A stretch of 64,000 nucleotides of DNA from Flavobacteriales bacterium UBA2104 (GTDB taxonomy: Bacteria > Bacteroidota > Bacteroidia > Flavobacteriales_D > Crocinitomicaceae): assembly GCA_002331485.1 (NCBI GenBank), contig DCYS01000010.1, positions 124,001-188,000 of the forward strand, read 5' to 3'. The notes beneath the pieces were generated by a model. It was given only the letters and a program-made list of their open reading frames with translations, did no database searches and had not been told where the DNA came from. The position numbers and the translations under genes were made by a program. Numbering within the stretch: the stretch's first letter is position 1; the number at the start of each line of letters is the position of its first letter. Shown here piece after piece: positions 44,622-52,721 of the stretch.

Positions 44622-47600
44622 ATGTTGAAACAGATCTGTTTTTACATACTGCTACTGGCCTTTTTTTCAGGCGCTTACAGTCAGAATTCTGATGGGGTTT
44701 GGCTGCATCCAAATAAAGGGCAGTGGGATAGTAAGATCCTTTATAAAGTCGAGCTGCAGAATGGTTCGTTTTATGTTGAAAAGGATCGATTCACATACGA
44801 TCTTCACAACCTTTCTGATATTTATCACCACCACCATGAAGAAGGGGAGCACCACGAATCAAATGATATAAAGCGACATACTATTCATTCCGTTTTCAGC
44901 AATAGTAGCTGGAGTGGGGAATTGAAAGAAGAAAAACAATCTGATTTTTATCGCAACTATTACATCGGAAATGACTCAACCAAATGGGCATCTAAGGTTC
45001 ATTCTTTGAAGAAGGTCAGAATGATCGATATGTACGATGGGATAGATCTGATAATCGAAGCTTCAGAAAACGGTATAAAGTATTCTTTTGAATTAGACCC
45101 AAATGTAGATCCATCAATCATTCATATTGATTTCATAGGAGCTGATAGTTTAAATTATTCGAATGAGAGCGGTAAGATCTATTCTCGTTTTGGTGCTATA
45201 CATGAATCAGGCTTATCATCTTGGACAATCGATGAAGAGGGCTCGAAAAAAGAGGTAAGCTCGAAATTTTCTCAACTTGGAAACACACTTCAGTTTGAAT
45301 TTCCCAATGATTTTAATTCAGGAGAGAAGCTCGTAATCGATCCAAGTTTGACTTTTTCTACGTTCACAGGTTCAACTGTGGATAATTGGGGCTTCACGGC
45401 TGCACCCGATAATGCGGGAAACTTGTTTGGAGGAGGAATCGTATTTGGAGTTGGATATCCAGTTACTACAGGAGCTTATGATGGAAGCTTTGGTGGAGGA
45501 GAAGGATCATTCAATATTGATGTTGGAATAACTAAGTTTAATACTTCCGGTACCTCATTGCTCTACTCAACATATCTCGGAGCAAGTGGTAATGAAACAC
45601 CAAATTCAATTGTATGTAACGATCAGGATGAGCTTTATATTCTAGGGGTGACAAGCTCTACAGACTTTCCAATAACAGCTGGTGCAGTACAATCTGTTTT
45701 TAATGGAGGACAAACTACAACTCAGAACGCTTTGCAATTCAGTGGAACGGATATCTTTATTTCAAGATTGAATGCTGATGGAACGGCTTTATTGTCAAGT
45801 ACATACTACGGTGGTTCAGGTAATGATGGATTGAACACCAGTAACTTGCTTTACAATTATGGGGATCAATTCCGAGGGGAAATTATAGTTGATCAAAATG
45901 GAGATGTATTCTTCGCAAGTTCGACGAAATCACTAGATCTGAACATCGTTAACGGTTTTGATAATAACCTTGGAGGATCTCAAGATGGATTGGCCGTTAA
46001 AATGTCTAATGACCTTACAAACCTTATTTGGTCAACATACATCGGTGGAAATGAGGCGGATGCAGCTTATGCATTACAAACGTCTTCTGCAGGAGATGTA
46101 TATATAAGTGGAGGAACTGCTTCAGGGAATTTCCCGATCTCAGGTGGTCAGACGAGTGGTTACGTGGGTGGAATTTCCGATGGTTATATTTTGAAACTAG
46201 ATGGAGGAAATGGTAGTAATATAGGAGGTACTTTTGTTGGAACACCGAGTTATGACCAATGTTATTTCGTTCAGTTAGATCAATCTGACGAAGTGTATGT
46301 TTTTGGTCAATCGAATGGTAATATGCCGATTTCGTCTGGTGTGTATAACAATCCAAATTCCGGACAATTTATTCAGAAGTTTACGAACGATCTTTCAACT
46401 CGATTATGGGGGACAGTTATTGGAGGAGGTAATGGTACTATTGAAATTTCACCAACGGCCTTTCTGGTTTCGAATTGTTATGAAATATACTATGCTGGTT
46501 GGGGTGGACAAACAAATCAGTCTAGTCAGGCTACTCAAAGTACATCAAATGGATTACCAACAACTCCCGACGCCTATCAGTCAACAACTAATGGGAATAA
46601 CTTTTATGTTGCTGTGTTGGATGAAAACGCTTTACAATTGAACTACGCCACATTTATGGGGGGAAATGGTAGTGCCAACCATGTTGATGGCGGTACAAGT
46701 CGATTTGATAAGAAAGGTAGGATCTATCACGCCGTTTGTGGTGCCTGTGGAGGAAATCCAAATGGTTTTACGACGACTTCAGGTGTTTGGTCGGAAACAA
46801 ATCAAAGTCCAAACTGTAACCTTGCTGCCTGGAAATTTGACCTTGGGATCATTGAATCAACTATTTCAGCTCCAGATCCATTTGTGTGTATTCCTGATTC
46901 CGTAGATTTTGTAAATAACTCTCAAAACGGAAACGCTTATTTCTGGGATTTTGGTGATGGTAACACAAGCACGGAATACGAACCATCTCATTTTTACAGT
47001 AATCCTGGAATCTATGATGTAACCTTTGTTGTTAGTGATACTAACGGTTGTTATGAATCAGATACAAGCTTTCTACAGATAGAGATTGGATTGTTTGAAG
47101 GTGCAGTTGTTCAACCGCCAAATCCAATATGTCCTGGGGATCCTTATCAACTTGAAGCAATGGGAGGTTCAACTTACGCTTGGAGTCCAGCTCAATATCT
47201 TGATGATTCTACCCTAGCTACACCAACTGCCATAATTGATACAACAACTACATTTACTGTTATCATTTCAGATAGTTGTGGAACGGATACTTTGTCACTT
47301 ACACTTGAAACTTATGGAGGTGATGCAGAAGCAACAGAAGACTTAATAATTTGTCGAGGTGATACAGTAACATTGTGGGCAACGGGTGGAGTTGATTATT
47401 CATGGAGTGATCCAGCAGATATCTATGATCAAGTGAGTGCAGATACGGCAATTGTTGCACCTGAATTTGATACTGAATACACAGTTGAAATATATACCGC
47501 TGAAGGATGTACGCTGGTAGAAACTATTTTTATAGAGGTTTATCAAGATGTCCCTCAACCGGTTTTACCTGATACCGTGCCAGTTTGTAGAGGAGATGAA

Positions 47601-48506
47601 GTTCAGGTGACTGCAAGTGGTGGACAATTTTATTCTTGGTCGCCTAATACAGATATTAGCGCTACAACAGGTCCGACCGTCACTATTTCAACAACTTTTG
47701 ATAGATGGTATTATGTTGATTTCTCGAACCCTTGTGGATCTGTCCCAGATAGTACATTTATCGATGTTATTGAGGTTGATGCCCAAGCAGGAAACGATAC
47801 TATTGTTTGTCCAGGAGAACCAGTTGAGTTATGGGCTGATGGGGGAGTAGACTATCAATGGATACCATCAGGTTCTGTAAGTTCACCGTTTGATTCTGTC
47901 ACAACGGCTTCACCTCAGTACCCAACTGTTTATACGGTAATAGTAACTGATCAATATGGCTGTACGGATACTGCAACTGTTGATATAGATCATTATCCAT
48001 TGCCTTATGTTCAAGCGAGTCCGGATTATTATGGTTTCCCAGGTGATGAAATCAATCTGAGTGCAGATGGTAATAGTGATCACGGCACTTATACCTGGTC
48101 GCCAGGAGAATATCTTTCATGTGTTAATTGTCAATCCCCGGAAGCAACACCTCCAGAATCTATTACATATGAAGTAACTTATGTTGATGAGAATGGTTGT
48201 CGAGCTACAGATGATGTTTCGATATTCTTTGAGGGGATTATTTACGTTCCGAATTCATTTACACCTGATGGAAATAATTACAATGATCAATTCTTTGTTA
48301 AAGGAGGGAACATAGAATACTTCGAAATGCTAATATTCAACAGATGGGGTGAAGTGGTTTTCGAAACGAATGATTTTGATGCACGATGGGACGGAACTTA
48401 CAATGGTCAAAAATGTAAAGATGGCACTTATGTTTGGAAGATCATCTACGAGGACACGGCTGGAAATCGAGAAGAAATGGTAGGACATGTTAATCTTCTA
48501 CGCTAA
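44622..48506 (+). CDS. giant T9SS type B secreted protein with SBBP propeller repeats and PKD domain
   Basis: The 1294-residue protein has a signal peptide (about 1-20, ending GAYSQ). An N-terminal DUF7948-like domain (about 24-245) contains a His-rich segment near 68-86. SBBP-type propeller repeats follow (about 250-725; blocks such as STYLGASGNETPNSI and STYIGGNEADAAYAL), then a PKD domain (WDFGDGNTSTEYEPSHFY, about 770-830), several Ig-like repeats with a SWSP pattern, and a gliding-associated C-terminal domain with FTPDGNNYNDQFF and FNRWGEVVF. It is a surface adhesin or matrix protein exported by the T9SS. Confidence 0.88.
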   Translation: MLKQICFYILLLAFFSGAYSQNSDGVWLHPNKGQWDSKILYKVELQNGSFYVEKDRFTYDLHNLSDIYHHHHEEGEHHESNDIKRHTIHSVFSNSSWSGELKEEKQSDFYRNYYIGNDSTKWASKVHSLKKVRMIDMYDGIDLIIEASENGIKYSFELDPNVDPSIIHIDFIGADSLNYSNESGKIYSRFGAIHESGLSSWTIDEEGSKKEVSSKFSQLGNTLQFEFPNDFNSGEKLVIDPSLTFSTFTGSTVDNWGFTAAPDNAGNLFGGGIVFGVGYPVTTGAYDGSFGGGEGSFNIDVGITKFNTSGTSLLYSTYLGASGNETPNSIVCNDQDELYILGVTSSTDFPITAGAVQSVFNGGQTTTQNALQFSGTDIFISRLNADGTALLSSTYYGGSGNDGLNTSNLLYNYGDQFRGEIIVDQNGDVFFASSTKSLDLNIVNGFDNNLGGSQDGLAVKMSNDLTNLIWSTYIGGNEADAAYALQTSSAGDVYISGGTASGNFPISGGQTSGYVGGISDGYILKLDGGNGSNIGGTFVGTPSYDQCYFVQLDQSDEVYVFGQSNGNMPISSGVYNNPNSGQFIQKFTNDLSTRLWGTVIGGGNGTIEISPTAFLVSNCYEIYYAGWGGQTNQSSQATQSTSNGLPTTPDAYQSTTNGNNFYVAVLDENALQLNYATFMGGNGSANHVDGGTSRFDKKGRIYHAVCGACGGNPNGFTTTSGVWSETNQSPNCNLAAWKFDLGIIESTISAPDPFVCIPDSVDFVNNSQNGNAYFWDFGDGNTSTEYEPSHFYSNPGIYDVTFVVSDTNGCYESDTSFLQIEIGLFEGAVVQPPNPICPGDPYQLEAMGGSTYAWSPAQYLDDSTLATPTAIIDTTTTFTVIISDSCGTDTLSLTLETYGGDAEATEDLIICRGDTVTLWATGGVDYSWSDPADIYDQVSADTAIVAPEFDTEYTVEIYTAEGCTLVETIFIEVYQDVPQPVLPDTVPVCRGDEVQVTASGGQFYSWSPNTDISATTGPTVTISTTFDRWYYVDFSNPCGSVPDSTFIDVIEVDAQAGNDTIVCPGEPVELWADGGVDYQWIPSGSVSSPFDSVTTASPQYPTVYTVIVTDQYGCTDTATVDIDHYPLPYVQASPDYYGFPGDEINLSADGNSDHGTYTWSPGEYLSCVNCQSPEATPPESITYEVTYVDENGCRATDDVSIFFEGIIYVPNSFTPDGNNYNDQFFVKGGNIEYFEMLIFNRWGEVVFETNDFDARWDGTYNGQKCKDGTYVWKIIYEDTAGNREEMVGHVNLLR

Positions 48507-48869
48507 TTGATCTACCATTCTGTTTCCCGCAATTTGTACGATTCTTCGATTTATCTCCTTTTGAAACTTAAAGTAAGTATCTAACTCGTTAAGATCAAAC
48601 TGACCGATTACCATTCCAATTATTTCACGTTTAAACTGCTGATTTTTTTGGAAGAGAGAGTTGATCTGTTTTTTTCGTTTAAATTGATCCATAGAATTTA
48701 GATCTACATTCATCCCCTTCAGTTGATTCAATACAATAGCCTTGATCAGATCACTCTGAAGTTTGATGATCGGTCTTATTACTTCATTCTGTAACAACTC
48801 TTCCTCAGTAAGATCACCTTTTACGAGGTCGTCAGGTAGAATGGGTCGTTGCTTCCTATTCTTTTCCAT
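48498..48869 (-). CDS. small helical partner of the MoxR/VWA operon
   Basis: The 123-residue protein has no signal peptide and is mostly helical with many Lys, Gln and Asn (for example RKKQINSLFQKNQQFKREII). No family recognised. Its start lies 14 bases inside the MoxR-like ATPase gene, so the two are translationally coupled. Its 3' end overlaps the convergent giant gene by 9 bases. A role as an adaptor for the ATPase or VWA protein is inferred from position only. Confidence 0.7.
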   Translation of the reverse strand: MEKNRKQRPILPDDLVKGDLTEEELLQNEVIRPIIKLQSDLIKAIVLNQLKGMNVDLNSMDQFKRKKQINSLFQKNQQFKREIIGMVIGQFDLNELDTYFKFQKEINRRIVQIAGNRMVDQLA

Positions 48870-50319
48870 AAAGTGAACCTAATAATTCATCCGCAAAGCT
48901 AATACCACCTTGTACCTTTTTCTTATTCAACTTTTCATGTTCTACTAGTCCCCATAAGGCTAATTCTTTGATCAGATAAATGTCTTCTTTCTCTACTGAA
49001 TGCACATATTTTTCAATGAGCTCATCCATTGGTTTTATCGAATCGATCTTAGCTCTGTAGTCTTTGTCAGACAAATTATTTTCTATGATGAAATCAGCGT
49101 TTTCGTAGAACCATTGAACCACATTGTCGAACTCTTCTTCTTCATTTTCCTTCTTCAACTTTTTGAGTTTTGTGAATGTTATATTGAATACTTCTTTTAC
49201 AGCTTCACCCAATAGAAGTTGAGCCACTTTCTCAGCTCCAAGTTGTTCACCTTCGTAAACAAGTTCAACCTTACCTGTGATAGCAGGAATTACTCCTTCA
49301 AAATCTGACATTCGAACAACAGTGGTTTTCTCTCCTGTTTCAATTCTTCTCAATTCAGCTCTACTGATCAGGTTTTCTAGCATGGTTATTCCCATTCTTG
49401 CCGAAACTCCACTATTGAAATCAATATATGGTGACTGGCGAGCTTCAAAACCGATTTGTTCAATTAGGGTTTTCGCGATTTCAGGAACAACTACATTGTT
49501 GTCTTTCAGTTCCTGACGTATTTCCTGTTCGGTGATCTTTTTTGCTGTTGCAATATCCTTTGGATAATGCGTGAGAATTTGAGAACCAATTCGGTCTTTC
49601 AATGGAGTAACAATACTTCCCCGATTCGTGTAGTCCTCTGGATTGGCAGTGAAAACAAAGTTAATATCCAATGGAATACGAATATTGAAACCTCTGATCT
49701 GTACATCACCCTCCTGAAGGATATTGAAAAGAGAAACTTGAATTCTTGCCTGTAGATCCGGTAATTCATTGATCACAAAAATACAGCGATTGGCCCTTGG
49801 GATCATCCCATAATGGATCACACGTTCGTCCGCATAGCTTAACTTTTGAGTCGCTGCTTTTATTGGATCGATATCACCTATCAGATCAGCAACAGTAACA
49901 TCTGGCGTTGCCAATTTTTCAAAGAAACGCTCTGAACGATGAATCCATTCTATCGGAGTCTCATCACCCTTTTCCTCTTTGATCTGTTGACCATAATGTG
50001 AGATCGGACAAAATGGATCATCATTGATCGGAGAACCAGAAATAATCGGGATATATTCGTCCAACAAGTTTACCATTGATCTGGCAATTCGCGTTTTAGC
50101 TTGTCCACGTAATCCTAGTAAATTGATATTATGTTTCGCAAGAATAGCAGTTTTCAATTGTGGTATAACCGTCTCGTCATATCCAATGATCGATTCAAAA
50201 ACAGCTTCTTTATTCTCGATCTTTTTGAGTAGATTTTCCTTAAGTTCATCTTTTATCGATCTCGATTTATACCCTGCTTTCTTGAGATCGCTTACAGTTT
50301 TTATTTTAGTATGATCCAT
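48856..50319 (-). CDS. MoxR/ChlI-type AAA+ ATPase
   Basis: The ATG at 50319 (MDHTKIKTVSD) gives 487 residues; an in-frame start 14 codons upstream would overlap the VWA gene and adds only basic residues. The AAA+ core shows Walker A as GLRGQAKT (69-76), Walker B-like FVINELPDL, and FVFTANPEDYTNRG with Arg fingers expected further on. The family, related to Mg-chelatase ChlI and MoxR, works with VWA proteins to activate or insert cofactors in client proteins. One base follows the VWA gene, so both are co-expressed. Confidence 0.87.
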   Translation of the reverse strand: MDHTKIKTVSDLKKAGYKSRSIKDELKENLLKKIENKEAVFESIIGYDETVIPQLKTAILAKHNINLLGLRGQAKTRIARSMVNLLDEYIPIISGSPINDDPFCPISHYGQQIKEEKGDETPIEWIHRSERFFEKLATPDVTVADLIGDIDPIKAATQKLSYADERVIHYGMIPRANRCIFVINELPDLQARIQVSLFNILQEGDVQIRGFNIRIPLDINFVFTANPEDYTNRGSIVTPLKDRIGSQILTHYPKDIATAKKITEQEIRQELKDNNVVVPEIAKTLIEQIGFEARQSPYIDFNSGVSARMGITMLENLISRAELRRIETGEKTTVVRMSDFEGVIPAITGKVELVYEGEQLGAEKVAQLLLGEAVKEVFNITFTKLKKLKKENEEEEFDNVVQWFYENADFIIENNLSDKDYRAKIDSIKPMDELIEKYVHSVEKEDIYLIKELALWGLVEHEKLNKKKVQGGISFADELLGSLYGKE

Positions 50320-50320
50320 G

Positions 50321-51451
50321 TTATCGTATGTTTTTCTTCTTGTTTTTTTCGTAATCCTCAAATATCATTTGTCCTAATCCTTTTAACCCAGTATAAAAAG
50401 CCTTTCCCTGGTTTGCTTCAGTAAATTCTTCAACAAACTGTTTTAAATAAGGATCTTGAGCGATCATGAATGTCGTGATCGGAATACCTAGTTTTCTCGC
50501 CTCTTTTGCTTTATTCATACATTTATTGGTGATGAAAGGATCAAGTCCTGCACTATTTTTATAGTATTCACCATTAGGCAGTTTTAGACAACTTGGTTTT
50601 CCATCGGTGATCATAAAGATCTGTCGATTTGCATGTCTTTTTCGCTTAAGAATGTCTAGAGCTAAGTTGAGTCCCGCCACTGTGTTTGTATGATAAGGCC
50701 CAACTTGTAAATAAGGTAGATCCTTGATCTTTATTGGCCACGCATCATTCCCGTAAACGATGATATCGATGTTGTCTTTAGGATACCTCGTCTTGATCAA
50801 TTCTGTAAGTGCCATGGCTACCTTTTTCGCTGGTGTAATTCTATCTTCACCATAAAGGATCATACTATGGCTTATGTCGATCATCAGAACTGTACTCATT
50901 TGACTGCTATGATGAGTGTCATGAACCACCAGATCATTTTCGGTTAGACTGAAATCACCAATGCCATTGTTCGCATACGCATTTTTGATACTTTCTGTTA
51001 ATGCAATTTTATTGATATCATCCCCGAAGGTGTAGTTTCTTAGTTCTCCCGTTTTGTCTAAACCTGATCCTAAGTGTTTAGTTTTGTGATTCCCTTTACC
51101 ACTTTTTCTAAGTGCTCCAAAAATTTGATCAAGTGCTTTTTGTCGAATGGTCTGTTCTGTTTTTGCAGTAATAGCAAACCCTTTTTCTGGTTTATCATCA
51201 TCCTTAATATATCCTTTCTTCTTCAGGTCTTCGATAAAATCGTCTATCGTATATTCATCAGTGAATAGGTTGTATTCTTTGTCGAGTTGTTCCATCCAAT
51301 CAAGGGTTTCGTCAACATCTCCAGAAGTAAAAACGATCAATTCCTGAAAAATGTCAAATAATTTTTCAAATGGAGATTGATCCTCCTTTTCAAAAGGAGT
51401 AAAATGAAATCCAGTTTTCTTTTGATTCGATTTATTTGTTTCTTCAGCCAT
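50321..51451 (-). CDS. VWA domain-containing protein, MoxR partner
   Basis: The 376-residue protein has an acidic N-terminal helical part (about 1-110), a linker with GKGNHKTKHLGSG, and a VWA domain (about 180-360) with an intact MIDAS motif DISHSM (Asp192, Ser194, Ser196) and TDGKPS. It is cytoplasmic. MoxR-like ATPases and VWA proteins form chaperone-like pairs that act on client proteins, often for metal insertion. The ATPase gene follows after one base. Confidence 0.88.
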   Translation of the reverse strand: MAEETNKSNQKKTGFHFTPFEKEDQSPFEKLFDIFQELIVFTSGDVDETLDWMEQLDKEYNLFTDEYTIDDFIEDLKKKGYIKDDDKPEKGFAITAKTEQTIRQKALDQIFGALRKSGKGNHKTKHLGSGLDKTGELRNYTFGDDINKIALTESIKNAYANNGIGDFSLTENDLVVHDTHHSSQMSTVLMIDISHSMILYGEDRITPAKKVAMALTELIKTRYPKDNIDIIVYGNDAWPIKIKDLPYLQVGPYHTNTVAGLNLALDILKRKRHANRQIFMITDGKPSCLKLPNGEYYKNSAGLDPFITNKCMNKAKEARKLGIPITTFMIAQDPYLKQFVEEFTEANQGKAFYTGLKGLGQMIFEDYEKNKKKNIR

Positions 51452-51504
51452 AGTTTAGAACATCCTTTACGACTCGCTGTTTTAAGAACACTTAGGAATC
51501 AGTT

Positions 51505-51512
51505 TAGTTTTG
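51505..51512 (+). promoter_or_regulatory. promoter -7 element abutting the FAD oxidoreductase start
   Basis: TAGTTTTG matches TAnnTTTG and ends three bases before the ATG at 51516, so any transcript from it would be leaderless. Confidence 0.4.
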
Positions 51513-51515
51513 AAA

Positions 51516-52721
51516 ATGGATAAAAAACAAGTAGCGATAATTGGAGCTGGATTATCAGGACTGGTATTAGCAGATCAACTTTTGAAGGAGAAATTTGAAA
51601 TTACTGTCTTTGAGAAAAATAAGGAGCCAGGAGGTAGAATGCGCACGTCAAACATTCAAGGGTGGGAACTTGATCATGGTTTTCAGGTTCTGCTTTCTGC
51701 TTATCCATATCTGAAAAAATATGGACGATTGAGTGATCTCGAATTGGTTAAGTTAGATCCAGGTGCAACGATTTTCAATGAGAAAAAAAAACAAACTATT
51801 GGTGATCCTATAAGAGATCTAAATTTCTTATTTCCTACTCTTTTTTCAACTGCTGGTTCAATAAAAGATAAGTTCTTGATCTTCAAATTGAGAAGATATG
51901 CGGATAGCCTTTCTATAGATGAGATTTTTGCTTTAGAGAATTCTTCAACATTAGCGTTTTTGAAGTCTTTTGGGTTTTCCGCGCGATTTATAGATCAATT
52001 TTTTAAACCTTTTTATTCAGGAATTTTTCTTGAAGGTGAGTTGAGGACATCTTGTCGAATGTTTTTGTTCGTATTTAAAATGTTTTCTAAAGGAGATGCC
52101 GTAATTCCGAAAGGTGGAATAGGGAAGTTAGCAAAAAATATGGTTCGTCAAATGGATGAGGTGGACTTTAAGTTTAATACGGCTGTAGAACGAATTGAAA
52201 AGAACGAGGTTTTTGCAAACGAAAAAGAATATAAATTCGATCTGATCATAAATACGAATCCTTCTTTTAATATTGATCACAGAACTGACTGGAAGGGTTC
52301 TTTCACTTTTTACTTCGAACATCAAGGGAAGCGCATAATAGAGGAGCCACGAATTGGATTGATACCAAATGAAGAAAAGTTGATCAACAATATCTTTTAT
52401 GCTGATCACATTCAGTCATCTAAACGCGATGAGAAGTCTCTCTTGTCAGTTACAGTTGTAAATTCTAATGGATTAAATGGAGACGATCTTTTAAAGCACG
52501 TTACTAAGGAAGTTGAAGAGTTAGTCAATCAGCCAATAAAATATGTTCATCATTTTGAGTTACCTAAATCACTACCTGATGTTGAGCTTCCTGAAAACAG
52601 CATTGATTTGGATATAAGTGAATCTGTTATTCATATCGGAGATTATGTCCTAAACGGATCTCAAAATGCAGCATGTAAGATTGCAGGTGAGCTAAGCGTC
52701 GCATTAAACGAACGATATTAA
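51516..52721 (+). CDS. FAD-dependent oxidoreductase (amine oxidase/protoporphyrinogen oxidase-like)
   Basis: The ATG at 51516 (MDKKQVAIIG) is preferred to the upstream TTG, which lies in the -7 element. The 401-residue protein has the dinucleotide fold GAGLSGLVLADQL (about 11-23), a second motif KNKEPGGRMRTSNIQGWELD (GG with R-x-R), and a C-terminal IGDYVLNGSQNAA FAD-binding motif near residue 375. The size fits flavin amine oxidase-like enzymes; the substrate is unknown (carotenoid or porphyrin relatives are similar). Its stop shares TTAA with the convergent gene. Confidence 0.85.
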   Translation: MDKKQVAIIGAGLSGLVLADQLLKEKFEITVFEKNKEPGGRMRTSNIQGWELDHGFQVLLSAYPYLKKYGRLSDLELVKLDPGATIFNEKKKQTIGDPIRDLNFLFPTLFSTAGSIKDKFLIFKLRRYADSLSIDEIFALENSSTLAFLKSFGFSARFIDQFFKPFYSGIFLEGELRTSCRMFLFVFKMFSKGDAVIPKGGIGKLAKNMVRQMDEVDFKFNTAVERIEKNEVFANEKEYKFDLIINTNPSFNIDHRTDWKGSFTFYFEHQGKRIIEEPRIGLIPNEEKLINNIFYADHIQSSKRDEKSLLSVTVVNSNGLNGDDLLKHVTKEVEELVNQPIKYVHHFELPKSLPDVELPENSIDLDISESVIHIGDYVLNGSQNAACKIAGELSVALNERY

